Source: Piromyces finnis
Lineage: Eukaryota > Neocallimastigomycota > Neocallimastigomycetes > Neocallimastigales > Neocallimastigaceae
Assembly: GCA_002104945.1 (NCBI GenBank)
Contig: MCFH01000032.1
Span: forward strand, 541,915 to 605,914
DNA: 64,000 bases
Direction: 5' to 3'
Positions within the stretch are counted from its first letter, which is position 1; each line of letters opens with the position of its first letter. The notes beneath the pieces were generated by a model. It ran no database searches and was not told the DNA's origin. It saw only the letters and a list, made by a program, of their open reading frames with translations. The position numbers and the translations under genes are program-made. Below are positions 22,330 through 33,242 of this stretch, one piece after another.

Positions 22330-23742
22330 AACAAAATAAGCCTTTTATTATTATTAAATATTTATCTTTATTAAAATATATTATAATTAGTATTTTTACA
22401 TTTATTTATTATTAATAATACATATTTAAAATAACTATATTTCCTATATAAATATACTACTTATTCACTATTAATATTACTAAACTACTACTAAATTTCT
22501 CATTTTATTATATCTTATTATCTTTGGAACTTAATTACAAAATCAAGAACATCATTTTAATTATTTAATTATTAATTATATTTATATTAGTACATATTAA
22601 ATATTTTTTTTTTTAATTAATTTCATATTAATTAATTTCATTATTAATTAAAGTTATTATTAATTTATTATTATCTTAACCCTTATATGAATTAACTGTT
22701 AAGTTTTTGGATTTGGTTATGCGGCCAGGTCAGAATGTTATCAATTATATAGTAAATATGTTTTTAAGAAATTAAATTTAAATATAAAATAACCCTTTAA
22801 ACTTCCAAATGAAAAATTAATATTTATTCTTTAGAATAACTTTTTTTATAAAATTTTATTTATTTATTAATAATAATATAAATGATAATATATTTAATAA
22901 CTATATAATTAAGATTATAACTATAATCTTTACAAAGAATTAAAATCAAATTCAATTCATTCTATTTTATATTCTTTGTTCAGATTATTAAATTGATAAA
23001 AATAAAGTATTACATGTAATATATTAATAACATAATAAGATTGTTTGTTTGTTTGTTTGTTTGTTTTGTCATGACATAAAATAAAATAAACATATGATTA
23101 ATCATTTAAACACTTGATCCATTAACCTATTTTATAATAATTAAAATTATTTAATTTATAAATGTTAACTGTTACACTTAAATGGTTTAGTTCTATTTTT
23201 AGTAACAGTCATTTTCATTAATTAAATTAATATAATTAAAATTTCTATTGATATCTTTTTAATTTTCGTCAAGTCATAAGAAATGTCTATGATCCATACT
23301 TGATATCATATTAATTTTAATTTACTTATTAAAATCTTCAAATGATCATATCTTCCTTAAATGACCAGTTAGAAGGACCGCGATTATACCAAAATATAGC
23401 TTTTCCCTTAAGCTTTCTAATAAACTTAGTTTCACACCCATAGCACTTACAGCCGTAGCGTTCGTTTTTGGCGAGTTATGCGTAGTTTCGTATTTGTTTA
23501 TTTTTGGCTAAGGGTTATAGTGTATTGATATTAAATTTTTTGAAATCATAACCCTTTCACTGAACCAAAATTTAAAAGGTGACTTTTAAAGGTGTTTTAA
23601 AATAATTATTGGGATTATTTAATTCTAATTATTATGTTTAATTAATTATAGATATTATCTGAATTTGTTTTAAATCCAGTTAATTTCTTCACATTAACCT
23701 GGAATTTCTACCAAAAGTAGTATTTTCTGTTCGTCACGTATC
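22148..23742 (+). repeat. Solo LTR H2, split by solo LTR C2
   Basis: It starts TGATACGTTA and ends CACGTATC like H (12719-13268). AAAAG flanks both ends (22143-22147 and 23743-23747), a perfect 5-bp target duplication. The interior is interrupted at 22697 by a C-type LTR. It contains a short (ATT)n run near 22300. Confidence 0.7.
22697..23693 (-). repeat. C-type solo LTR (C2)
   Basis: A complete but diverged C-family LTR of 997 bp on the minus strand, starting TGTGAAGAAATT and ending AAAACTTAACA. It is flanked by a perfect 5-bp duplication TTAAC (22692-22696 and 23694-23698). The number of differences from element C shows it is older. Confidence 0.92.
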
Positions 23743-23749
23743 AAAAGGT

Positions 23750-23780
23750 GATAAATAATTAAATTTATAAATTATGAATT

Positions 23781-23829
<49 letters not shown>

Positions 23830-24324
23830 TTAAAACACAGATAGTTGAAAATTAAAATAATTAACATGTATAAAATTATTAAATTAAAAACTATAAATGT
23901 AAACTTTTTGTCTATTTAATTGTTTATTTAGTTTTAAATTAAATAGTTTATATTTGTTTATAATTATACTTTAAAATAATAATTTTGTATAAATAGTGAT
24001 AGAATTATTTTATTTTAAAAGATGTTTCTAATAATCCAGTAAAATTAGATAATAATATTAAATTTTATTAAAATAATAGTTGTGATTATATTTACATACA
24101 TTCAAGATGTATTAAACCATAACATATATATATTTAATAATACAAGAGTTATTAAATATTAAAACTTTATAATTAAATAAAATAATTTTATATTTTAAAC
24201 TAACAAAGACTTGCAAATGAACAAGTATAAAAATCATTTATTTTATTTTATTTTTTTTTTAGATACAAATATTATCACTTTCTATATTCATTTATAGAAT
24301 TAAGATAATATTCCTCTTCGTATC
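23750..24324 (+). repeat. Solo LTR D2
   Basis: A near copy of D1 (13273-14026), about 180 bp shorter because its AAT tract has only about 15 units. It ends CTTCGTATC, followed by AAATG. Confidence 0.8.
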
Positions 24325-24329
24325 AAATG

Positions 24330-25139
24330 ATGATATAATTTGATAATAATCTTAATTTTGAATTTTACTTCAAAAAGTGATTATTATATTATATCTTTTG
24401 TTATAACTATATAAGTTATATTGATTAAGATTTAAAATCGTTTTTATAAAAATTAATAAAATTGTTTTGTTAAAACACTAAATTGTTTTATTAGAAACAC
24501 TTGTTTTTCTAATATTTAAATATTTAAAATTTTATTTATTTAAGTATAAAAGTGATTATTAAAATTATAAAATATTAATCTAACTATATAATATTTCTTT
24601 ATTAATAATAATAATAATGATTAAAATAAGAATATTTACATGTATTTATATTTTCTTTTAAATTTAAACTATTTACATTAAAACAATAAAATTAATAACT
24701 ATTTACAATAAAAATAATAAAAGTAATTAGAAATAACAATAAAAGAAATAATTGAAAGTTAAAGAATATAAAAAGTTGTTTATTTTACAATTAATTAAAG
24801 TAATAATTATTTTTAATGTTTTAATAAAGGTGTTTAATTATATTATTTTATAACATGAATTATTATATTTGTTTACTTTTAAAGTGTAATTTACTAACGA
24901 AGTTATTAAATATTTAATTTAACAATTAATTTAACAAAAGTTATATATTTTGATCTCGATTAGTTAAAGTTTATTATTTTCTTTCAATAATCAAAATATA
25001 TGCAGTGTTTAGGATTAATTTTATTTAAGAATTTTGGTAAAGTACTTAATTAAACTATAACTTGTTTTAAGTTACTTTTATGGTTAACTTAAAAATCAGG
25101 TATAATAATAATTTTATATTTATTAATTTCATTATTTAT
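24330..25139 (-). repeat. LTR F'
   Basis: Read on the minus strand its start matches the F fragment at 21055-21107. The plus-strand left edge is TGATATAATTTG. About 810 bp, no coding frame. It lies between AAATG (24325-24329) and TAATG (25140-25144). Confidence 0.5.
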
Positions 25140-25145
25140 TAATGT

Positions 25146-25819
25146 GATAAATAATAATTATAAATATATTATAAATTTGATATTAGTAGAAAATTTTATT
25201 ATAAAATAATTATTAAATAATTTTATATAGTTTATTATAAAAATATAATTTACATAAAATCAAATATTTTATAAATTTATATATTTGATTGGGTTAAATT
25301 ATAAAAATAATTTTTAATATAAAGAATAATAATAATTTTTAGTAGAAAATAAGAAGACTTAGATTATTAATAATAAGTTAAATTTTAATAATAGTTAATA
25401 TAATTAATTAGTGAATACATAATAATATTTAAAAGACAAAAATAAGTTTTTATATAATAAAAATTATTGTTAAAAAGAGCGTAAGAACAATAAATAAAAG
25501 AAAATATAAAAACGAAATTAAACTTGTCTAATTTGTAATTATTGTGTATTCACTAATTAATTATATTAACTATTATTAAAATTTAACTTATTATTAATAA
25601 TCTAAGTCTTCTTATTTTCTACTAAAAATTATTATTATTCTTTATATTAAAAATTATTTTTATAATTTAACCCAATCAAATATATAAATTTATAAAATAT
25701 TTGATTTTATGTAAATTATATTTTTATAATAAACTATATAAAATTATTTAATAATTATTTTATAATAAAATTTTCTACTAATATCAAATTTATAATATAT
25801 TTATAATTATTATTTATCA
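25146..25819. mobile_element. Foldback element with about 281-bp inverted arms
   Basis: Left arm 25146-25426 and right arm 25538-25819 are reverse complements, near perfect by eye, with a 111-bp spacer that does not pair. Ends are GATAAATAATAA and TTATTTATCA. AATGT flanks both sides (25141-25145, 25820-25824), a likely 5-bp target duplication. It encodes no protein. It could be a MITE/foldback unit or two inverted solo LTRs. Confidence 0.8.
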
Positions 25820-25823
25820 AATG

Positions 25824-26681
25824 TGCTACGGTTCAAATAAGATATCACAAAACACTTGAATAGTTATAAAAATAAAAATTTATTTAATTTTAATTTTTAT
25901 TCATTTAATTTATTTTTTGATTTTTCAGTTTTTAAAAATTTTCTCAAAAATCCTCGTACTTTTTCCAACTATCCATTATTTGAAATTTAATGGTTTTGGA
26001 TAGCTAAGGATTTAAATTGATTTCATTCATAATATATGGATCATTCACTATAACATATATTAATTAAATCCTTAATATATATTATGAATAATCTCTTAAT
26101 ATTTGAATAGAAAATTTTTTAATTTATAATTAATAAAATTTTAATTTATGATATGTGTAACATTTTTGCATATCATATATTATATATTTAATTATGACAT
26201 ATAATAAAATTATATTATTCAATTAATTATGCCCTTTTTTAGACATAAATAATAATTTTTCTGTCGAGGTATCTTCTGTTTTGTGTGTAACAGTTGCCTC
26301 TTTTAGTAAAAATTATAATTAAATTCTATGTCATAATTTCAAATTATAAAATATTATACAATAAAGTTAATTAATAAAATAAACCTTAAATAATAATAAA
26401 ATTCCTATAACTATTTTAATAATAAAATTTTGTAAAATTTATAAGTATAAAATATTATAAGTAATTATACTAATACTAATAATAAAGGTCTTAAATAACT
26501 ATATACAAATAATATAACTATATAATAAAAATATGAATAATTACTAGAAAAATGTATAAAAATTATATATTATAATTTTTATATTTTAAAAATAGAGTTA
26601 AACACTAGTAAGGAATATAAATAGTTGAAGGTTAATTCCTAAAATTCTAGCTAATTCAACTATTTATGTTCATTCCTTAAC
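25824..26681 (-). repeat. 3' LTR of element B
   Basis: Minus strand GTTAAGGAATG to CCGTAGCA, 858 bp. Just before it (plus 26682-26696) lies a weak polypurine tract, GAAGGGCATTCT on the minus strand. Confidence 0.94.
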
Positions 26682-26706
26682 AGAATGCCCTTCGTTAAAA
26701 CTCAAG

Positions 26707-29700
26707 CTACTCCGTTGCTGAGTTATATTTAACGACATTTTTGAAATGTACATTTCTGTTCATTAGTACTCCAGTTTCTGGGTCTGCTAAGACTACTGTA
26801 TTGAACTGTTTCTGGACCACTTTGAGAGGTCCTACAAAGTAAGGTTCCAATTTTGTTCTACTGAAGTTTCTTACCAAAACTAGGTCACCTACTTTTATTT
26901 TCTTAGCTTGGTTCATACTTAATTTTTCTTCTCTTCTCATAGACCAATATTTATTAGCCGTCTTTACATTTTCAGCAGCTTCTAGGGTCCATCGGTAGTG
27001 ATTTATAAACTTTTCCAAAAGAATTTCATCGGAACTCTTGTTTTGATCTTTAGTGGGTCGGGCAGCTATATCAAAAGGTTGTTGGTCTTCCCTACCATAA
27101 ACTAGCTCAAAACTTGAATGTTTCGTAGCCGTATTCTTTGTAGTTCTTAAGGCCCAAAGCGCGGAAGGTAGAACTTCATCCCAGTCTTTACTTTCTTTCC
27201 CTAAAAGTCTTAAAAGTTTCCCAATTTCCTTATTTCGGTTTTCTGTTAATCCATTACTTTCAGGGTGGTAGGGAACTGTGAACTTCACATATACGTCATA
27301 TAGGTCTAGAAATATCTTTGTCATATCTGAGGTAAATTGAGTTCCATTATCTGTAGTAATAACTTGTGGTACCCCATGTCTTGCAAACACATTTATTAAA
27401 AACTTTATCACGTCCAGAGAAGTAACAGTTTCCACCGCTTCGGCTTCTACCCATTTAGTAAAATAGTCAACTATGACTATTATATATTGTTTACTATTTC
27501 TTGTCTTAGGTAATGGCCCAATAATATCCAAACCTAGATGTACAAATGGTCCTTCCACTTTAGTAGCTTTGTCCTCAGTTGGTTCTGGATAAGGTTGTGG
27601 TCTATTTACTTGACACTTCTCACACTTGCTAATAATTCTTTTAATATCCGCTATCATATCATTCCAATAATAATTTTTCTTTAACCTTTGATAAGTCTTA
27701 TAATAACCTTCATGACCTACGTTATGTGCTTGAAATATTAACTTTACTTTTTCTTCTACAGTAGATATTAGCTGACGTAAGTTATTACCATCTACGAAAT
27801 AGTCCTTCCCATCTATGGTAGTAAATTTTTCAGCTATAAACTCCTTAATAACTTTGGTTAATAACTCTTCATTATTAGTTTTATTAATTTTTGTTACCAG
27901 TATCTTTTTCTCCTCTTTATTCTTCATTCTTGATAATGCATCAGCTATAACATTATTCTTTCCTTTATCATATTGAATATCAATATCCAACTGACTTACT
28001 GTAAGACACCATCTGTTGTGACGTGCACTATTTGGTTCCTTATTTTTAAATAAACCCAAAAGTGGTTTATGGTCCGTATAAACCATAGTAGTGTACGGGT
28101 TTCCTAAAATATAAGGTTTTAACTTACTCACGCAAAAGAATAACGCAGCACCTTCTAACTCTGTTATTCCATAGTTCTTCTCCGCTTTACTAAGACTTCG
28201 ACTAATATAATGTACCGGGTGTTCTATTTTGTTAGTTTCATCTTCTTGTAATAAAACACCACCCACTCCTTCATACGACGCGTCCGTACGTATGATAAAA
28301 GGCTTATCAAATTCAGGAAACTTTAAAATGGGAGCGTTTATCAGTTTTTCTTTTAATACTTTAAATGCTTTTTCATGTTTTTCTTCCCATTTATATCGTA
28401 CATTTTTCTTTAATAACTCACATAAGGGCGCGGTTACTTGAGAATAATTAGGAATAAAATTTCGATAATATCCTACTGCACCCAAAAACGAACGTAACTC
28501 ATGAATATTTCCTGGAGCTTCCCACTTCCTTATGGCTTCTATTTTACTTTCCAAAGGACTCAAACCTTTAGTAGATAACCTGTGACCTAATACATTTACT
28601 TCTTCCTTCATAAAACTACATTTCTCAAGATTTATTTTTAATTCATTTTCTTTCAATATTTCAAATACTCTCTTAATATGTTCCATGTGTTCTTCCACAC
28701 TCTTGGAATATATGAGTACATCATCAATAAAATTATATACACAATTTCCTATTAAAGGAAATAATATCTTATTCATTTCCCTCTGAAAAGTTGCTGGTGC
28801 ATTAGTTAACCCAAACGGCATGACCTTAAACTGATAGTTACCAAACTTGGTAGTAAAACTAGTAACCTCAGTGCTTTCCTCATGCATAGAAATTTGATGA
28901 TAACCTGAATATAAGTCCATAGTAGTGAATATTTTGGCTCCGTTCAGACTATCAAATATTTCATCAATATAGGGGAGTGAATAAGAGTCCTTTTCCGTGA
29001 GGTCGTTCACTCTCCTATAGTCCACACACATTCTCCACTTACCATTATGTTTTGGAACCAGAACTACAGGGGAGGACCATTCTGAATAGGACGGCTCTAT
29101 TAACTTTTTTTCTATTAGCTTAGTTAACTCTTCTTTTAGTATATCTGATTTAAATTTAGTTAACCTATAAGCTCTTTGTTTAACTGGTTTTACACCAGCC
29201 TTTAGATTTATTTTATGTGGTGATAATTTAGAAGGCGTTAATTCCTCAGAAGACGTCGCAATAATCTCTAAGTTTTCTTCCAAAAGTCGGAGTATTTCTT
29301 TCCGTTTATCTTTTGGTAAGGTGTTCAAGAATATCTCATTGTGTATATACTCCTGAGGTGGTAAACCTTCAATAGACTTCAAGCTTTTAGTATCTCCATC
29401 TGGTATCTTCTTAATAGTACATACCAATTTTCCTTCATTATAATATTGGTTATTGATAGGTACTATTTCTTCTACTACACCTCTTTCTTTCACTTGACAT
29501 AAGCTCTTGGTTACTGGATTTATATATAATAAATTATCTACTTGAGTTTTATAATTTATTAACATATCATAGAACGGTTCTTCTTTTTCAAGTATTCTGA
29601 AGTCAACCACTAGTTCTACCTCTCCTATTCTAACTGGTATACGCACCACAGTACCCTCAGAGTATTCTTCATCAGTAGTAGCTAGTCGAATACGTCCTTT

Positions 29701-30678
29701 GCTTATTCCTACCACTTCATATTCCTTTGGTAGTCTTTTGTAAAAAGAAGATGTAATAACATTTAAGTTACTACACGTATCCACCAGTAGTTTTCCTGGT
29801 ATCCCATCCACAGTCGCATCCACCATTGCTATATCCTCTTCTGAAGCTTCATTATTCTTACTTATATAGTCATGGTTGATATTATTTAATAAGGTTGTAG
29901 TAGCTACTATGTTATTTAATGCACCTGATACCTTGCTTTGTACTTTCTCTAACTTTAGTCCTTGGGAAAGTTGTGTTCTTATTTTTGGGCATACATTAAA
30001 TAACTGTCCATAAGTAATATCACATTTAGCTGTGTTTAAATCTTCAAAAATATCATAATCACTGGTATCACCTCTCATTTGGATATTACGTGTGACTTTC
30101 TCCTCTTTAGTTTTATCTTTTTCTTTATCTTTAGTCATTTTCAATAACGTCGGTAGAATATCTGTATTTTTCTTTTTAGCTTTTTCTACTTCTACTTTAT
30201 CTTCCGTATCAATACTGACCTCCATATCTTCGTTTTCTTCTCTTTCGTCTTTATTTATGGGGGTTGGTGGTTTACTTCTTTGTTTTTCTCTGAGTCTTTT
30301 ACTTTTTTCTTTTTCCTTGTTAATATTAGGTTGACTCAGAACAGACGTGTCAAGTTGGTTCTTGGGTTGTGATGGTGAACCTGATTCTAAACTCTCATTA
30401 CTGAGTTCACGTTCTTGTTGCTTCCTAGTAGCAGGGGTAACTATTGGTCTTGGGTCTTCTTTTAATGATTTTTGTACTCTTTTCTTGGAAGAGTCTTCTT
30501 CATCATTAGCTTTTCTTTTAGCTGCAGCAATAATTTTATCTTCAATAGAAGATATTTCTTCATTATCTGATAAGTCAGAATACTCAGAATATTCAGAGTA
30601 CTCATTATTATCAACTGAACTGTTATTAAGTGAAGCTATTTTTGGATTACTGGGAGTGCTTCTTCTCCCACTATCTAA
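26707..30678 (-). CDS. pol: Pol polyprotein of element B (PR-RT-RNase H-IN)
   Basis: The frame is open from 30732 down to the stop at 26707. The first ATG (30225) comes long after the opening and misses the head, so entry by -1 frameshift at 30678-30684 is more likely. The N-terminal 150 residues are acidic and Ser-rich with a repeated EYS motif. Then come a protease-like LLVDTCSNLN (Cys for the usual Gly), RT with FIDD near 28720-28731, RNase H (RTDAS, YTDHK), integrase HHCC (GHEGYY, KCEKCQ) and core (DIIGPL, TTDNGTQF, NGLTEN), and a terminal PYFVGPLKVV. There is no chromodomain, so tRNA-proximal insertion must use another targeting route. The frame is intact. Confidence 0.95.
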   Translation of the reverse strand, partial: LDSGRRSTPSNPKIASLNNSSVDNNEYSEYSEYSDLSDNEEISSIEDKIIAAAKRKANDEEDSSKKRVQKSLKEDPRPIVTPATRKQQERELSNESLESGSPSQPKNQLDTSVLSQPNINKEKEKSKRLREKQRSKPPTPINKDEREENEDMEVSIDTEDKVEVEKAKKKNTDILPTLLKMTKDKEKDKTKEEKVTRNIQMRGDTSDYDIFEDLNTAKCDITYGQLFNVCPKIRTQLSQGLKLEKVQSKVSGALNNIVATTTLLNNINHDYISKNNEASEEDIAMVDATVDGIPGKLLVDTCSNLNVITSSFYKRLPKEYEVVGISKGRIRLATTDEEYSEGTVVRIPVRIGEVELVVDFRILEKEEPFYDMLINYKTQVDNLLYINPVTKSLCQVKERGVVEEIVPINNQYYNEGKLVCTIKKIPDGDTKSLKSIEGLPPQEYIHNEIFLNTLPKDKRKEILRLLEENLEIIATSSEELTPSKLSPHKINLKAGVKPVKQRAYRLTKFKSDILKEELTKLIEKKLIEPSYSEWSSPVVLVPKHNGKWRMCVDYRRVNDLTEKDSYSLPYIDEIFDSLNGAKIFTTMDLYSGYHQISMHEESTEVTSFTTKFGNYQFKVMPFGLTNAPATFQREMNKILFPLIGNCVYNFIDDVLIYSKSVEEHMEHIKRVFEILKENELKINLEKCSFMKEEVNVLGHRLSTKGLSPLESKIEAIRKWEAPGNIHELRSFLGAVGYYRNFIPNYSQVTAPLCELLKKNVRYKWEEKHEKAFKVLKEKLINAPILKFPEFDKPFIIRTDASYEGVGGVLLQEDETNKIEHPVHYISRSLSKAEKNYGITELEGAALFFCVSKLKPYILGNPYTTMVYTDHKPLLGLFKNKEPNSARHNRWCLTVSQLDIDIQYDKGKNNVIADALSRMKNKEEKKILVTKINKTNNEELLTKVIKEFIAEKFTTIDGKDYFVDGNNLRQLISTVEEKVKLIFQAHNVGHEGYYKTYQRLKKNYYWNDMIADIKRIISKCEKCQVNRPQPYPEPTEDKATKVEGPFVHLGLDIIGPLPKTRNSKQYIIVIVDYFTKWVEAEAVETVTSLDVIKFLINVFARHGVPQVITTDNGTQFTSDMTKIFLDLYDVYVKFTVPYHPESNGLTENRNKEIGKLLRLLGKESKDWDEVLPSALWALRTTKNTATKHSSFELVYGREDQQPFDIAARPTKDQNKSSDEILLEKFINHYRWTLEAAENVKTANKYWSMRREEKLSMNQAKKIKVGDLVLVRNFSRTKLEPYFVGPLKVVQKQFNTVVLADPETGVLMNRNVHFKNVVKYNSATE

Positions 30679-30684
30679 TTTAAA
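30651..30684 (-). promoter_or_regulatory. -1 ribosomal frameshift signal between gag and pol of element B
   Basis: On the minus strand the heptamer T TTA AAT (30684-30678) is in register with gag and is followed directly by the gag stop TAG (30677-30675). A 7-nt spacer leads to a 6-bp hairpin: TGGGAG (30670-30665), loop AAGAAGCA, CTCCCA (30656-30651). Slipping gives TTT AAA TTA in the pol frame. The layout mirrors element C although heptamer and stem differ. Confidence 0.8.
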
Positions 30685-31583
30685 TGACCTTTTCTGGCCT
30701 TTTGTTTGTTTTCTTCTACTATGGCACTCAGCTTAGGACAATGATATTGAAAGTGTCCCTTCTCGTTGCAAAAGTAGCAAGTTTTGATAGTTAAGTTTCT
30801 CATTTTCTCCGTCAACTCATTCATAGGATCTTTCTTATCATTACCATAATTCGCTATTGTTGGCTTCTTGTTCCTCTCATAGCTATCTTCTTTTCTTTCA
30901 TATTTATTTTTATATCTTTTATCAGAGTTAGAAGAGGTGGATACATCATAATTGTTAGCTTTATGACGATTTCTTAAATTTAGTCTGTCCCCATCTTCGG
31001 CAAGCTTGTAGGCTTCTGCTAAGGTAACTTCTTTTTCCCTACGCACATTTTCCCAGGCTTTATAGTTAGGCTCAATGGAATCTAAGTAATCTTCAACATC
31101 TACTTTCCTTCTACGCTTCTTGTCTAGTTTGACATACAAGGAACGGTACCTTATGTTGAAGTCTTTTACTTTTTCATTCTTTTTGATTCGCATATCCCTA
31201 AGCTCCTTGAGAAGTTCTATTTGATCTTCCTTTACTCCATAAAATTCTTCTAACATAGTGACTATCTTTTTAAGGGAAGGGTAGTGAGCTCTTCTCTTTC
31301 CTCTACCTTCATCTTCTTCATCACTATCTTCACTGTCTTCATCACTTTCGAAGTCCTTATTAGGATTCAACTCTTGAATAAGTTCATTTGGTGTTCCTGT
31401 AGTAGTAAACAAACAAGCTAGAAACACCATTTTTGGACTTTTAACATCTTGAAGCATAGTCCAATACTTTAATTGACTATACCAAGTCTTAATGTCCAAA
31501 TTATCTTCGGTTAATCTAGTGACATGCTTTAATTCCTTCATTAATTTAGCAAAGTCAATAGATTTATCAGCTCCCGTACTCAT
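30675..31583 (-). CDS. gag: Gag protein of element B
   Basis: 302 residues from the ATG at 31583. The capsid-like region has IKTWYSQLKYWTML and a helical stretch KDFNIRYRSLYVKLDKK. An acidic patch (ESDEDSEDSDEEDE) sits near residues 85-100. The C-terminus has a zinc knuckle CYFCNEKGHFQYHC followed by a basic tail. It overlaps the open pol frame by 58 bases, with the slippery site at its stop. The protein packages element RNA. Confidence 0.93.
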   Translation of the reverse strand: MSTGADKSIDFAKLMKELKHVTRLTEDNLDIKTWYSQLKYWTMLQDVKSPKMVFLACLFTTTGTPNELIQELNPNKDFESDEDSEDSDEEDEGRGKRRAHYPSLKKIVTMLEEFYGVKEDQIELLKELRDMRIKKNEKVKDFNIRYRSLYVKLDKKRRRKVDVEDYLDSIEPNYKAWENVRREKEVTLAEAYKLAEDGDRLNLRNRHKANNYDVSTSSNSDKRYKNKYERKEDSYERNKKPTIANYGNDKKDPMNELTEKMRNLTIKTCYFCNEKGHFQYHCPKLSAIVEENKQKARKGHLN

Positions 31584-31998
31584 TTTTATATACAAGTTTT
31601 AAATAAAGATAAAAATACAATTTTACAATAATATTAAAGAATGAAAAAGTTTAAAAAAAAATAATTTTCTTTTATAAGAATTTAAAAGAATGAATTACAA
31701 CAATATTTGAAATATATTTAATTAACAACACTAATAATTATTCTCTTTAGTTAAACTAGTAATACCAATATAAAATACTTCCTTAACTGCACCAATTAAC
31801 AATATTAATTTCTCTCTATTAACTATTTTAATTTGTGCCTTGAAGTATATAACTTTTTATTATACTAGTATAACCCTCTTTTGAATTATTAACTATTTTA
31901 ATTAAATAATAATACAAAAACAATTATAAAAGTAACTATAAAAATGTAGTGTGATATCAATATGTTATTATTATCCCCGATATCTCTACCATTAATTA
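31584..31998 (-). other. 5' leader of element B
   Basis: 415 bp between the 5' LTR and gag. On the minus strand TGGTAGAGATATCGGGG starts seven bases past the LTR; TGG at its start would fit pairing with a tRNA CCA end, so it is a candidate primer site for an unidentified tRNA. No coding frame. Confidence 0.45.
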
Positions 31999-32856
31999 TG
32001 CTACGGTTCAAATAAGATATCACAAAACACTTGAATAGTTATAAAAATAAAAATTTATTTAATTTTAATTTTTATTCATTTAATTTATTTTTTGATTTTT
32101 CAGTTTTTAAAAATTTTCTCAAAAATCCTCGTACTTTTTCCAACTATCCATTATTTGAAATTTAATGGTTTTGGATAGCTAAGGATTTAAATTGATTTCA
32201 TTCATAATATATGGATCATTCACTATAACATATATTAATTAAATCCTTAATATATATTATGAATAATCTCTTAATATTTGAATAGAAAATTTTTTAATTT
32301 ATAATTAATAAAATTTTAATTTATGATATGTGTAACATTTTTGCATATCATATATTATATATTTAATTATGACATATAATAAAATTATATTATTCAATTA
32401 ATTATGCCCTTTTTTAGACATAAATAATAATTTTTCTGTCGAGGTATCTTCTGTTTTGTGTGTAACAGTTGCCTCTTTTAGTAAAAATTATAATTAAATT
32501 CTATGTCATAATTTCAAATTATAAAATATTATACAATAAAGTTAATTAATAAAATAAACCTTAAATAATAATAAAATTCCTATAACTATTTTAATAATAA
32601 AATTTTGTAAAATTTATAAGTATAAAATATTATAAGTAATTATACTAATACTAATAATAAAGGTCTTAAATAACTATATACAAATAATATAACTATATAA
32701 TAAAAATATGAATAATTACTAGAAAAATGTATAAAAATTATATATTATAATTTTTATATTTTAAAAATAGAGTTAAACACTAGTAAGGAATATAAATAGT
32801 TGAAGGTTAATTCCTAAAATTCTAGCTAATTCAACTATTTATGTTCATTCCTTAAC
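31999..32856 (-). repeat. 5' LTR of element B
   Basis: 858 bp, same by eye as 25824-26681. Its outer end CATTCCTTAAC meets AAATG, then 11 bases, then tRNA-Glu. Confidence 0.95.
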
Positions 32857-32872
32857 AAATGAGTAAATGAAA

Positions 32873-32944
32873 TCCGCATTGGTCCAGTGGCTAGGATTCC
32901 ACGCTCTCACCGTGGCGGCAGGGGTTCGATTCCCCTATGCGGAG
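32873..32944 (+). tRNA. tRNA-Glu (anticodon CTC)
   Basis: A full cloverleaf: acceptor TCCGCAT (32873-32879) pairs with ATGCGGA (32937-32943), discriminator G. The anticodon stem CCACG/CGTGG encloses loop CTCTCAC, with anticodon CTC at 32906-32908. T loop TTCGATT closes on GGGG/CCCC. The A box (around GGTCCAGTGGCTAGG) and B box GGTTCGATTCC (32923-32933) are intact. No intron; CCA is not encoded, as usual in eukaryotes. Gypsy element B ends just upstream. Confidence 0.98.
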
Positions 32945-32968
32945 AAATATAAGAGAAAATTATAAAAC

Positions 32969-32973
32969 TTTTT
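32969..32973 (+). terminator. Pol III terminator of tRNA-Glu
   Basis: First run of five T, 25 bases after the tRNA. Runs of four or more T end Pol III transcripts. Confidence 0.75.
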
Positions 32974-33242
32974 AATAATCATATAAATTATAATTTTAAT
33001 AATTTTGAAATAACCTTTTTTTTTATATATATATTTGATAGAAATAAGAATAAAAAAAATAATCAATAATAGTATTAGTAGAATTAAAAAAAGTAAAAGA
33101 TTAATATAGTATTTAATAATTTTCATTTAGTATATTACAATTCAAATTATAAAACTTATTGAATTATTATTATACAACACTTAAATAATTTTAGTATTTT
33201 ATTTTATATTAATATATATATTAATTATTCAATTAATATTAT
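32974..33242. other. Spacer between tRNA-Glu and copia element 1
   Basis: AT-rich with a T run and (AT)n near 33017-33032. No gene seen. The last five bases ATTAT (33238-33242) are the left target duplication of copia element 1. Confidence 0.7.

Larger units (their letters stand above)
25824..32856 (-). mobile_element. Complete Ty3/gypsy element B, just upstream of tRNA-Glu
   Basis: The element is 7033 bp with two 858-bp LTRs (25824-26681 and 31999-32856) that look the same by eye, separate gag and pol frames, and a perfect target duplication AAATG (25819-25823, 32857-32861). Its 5' edge lies 11-16 bp before the mature 5' end of the tRNA-Glu gene. This spacing recalls Ty3 and Dictyostelium DGLT-A, which integrate at Pol III start sites. 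All frames are intact. Confidence 0.96.

Noticed and set aside
24330-25139. F' as an independent coding region or host gene
   Set aside because: No frame of useful length; its end matches the F fragment at 21055, so it is repeat material.
30092-30736. Plus-strand open frames of 80-130 codons within element B
   Set aside because: They are antisense shadows of the pol N-terminal region; composition is Ser/Leu-rich without motifs.
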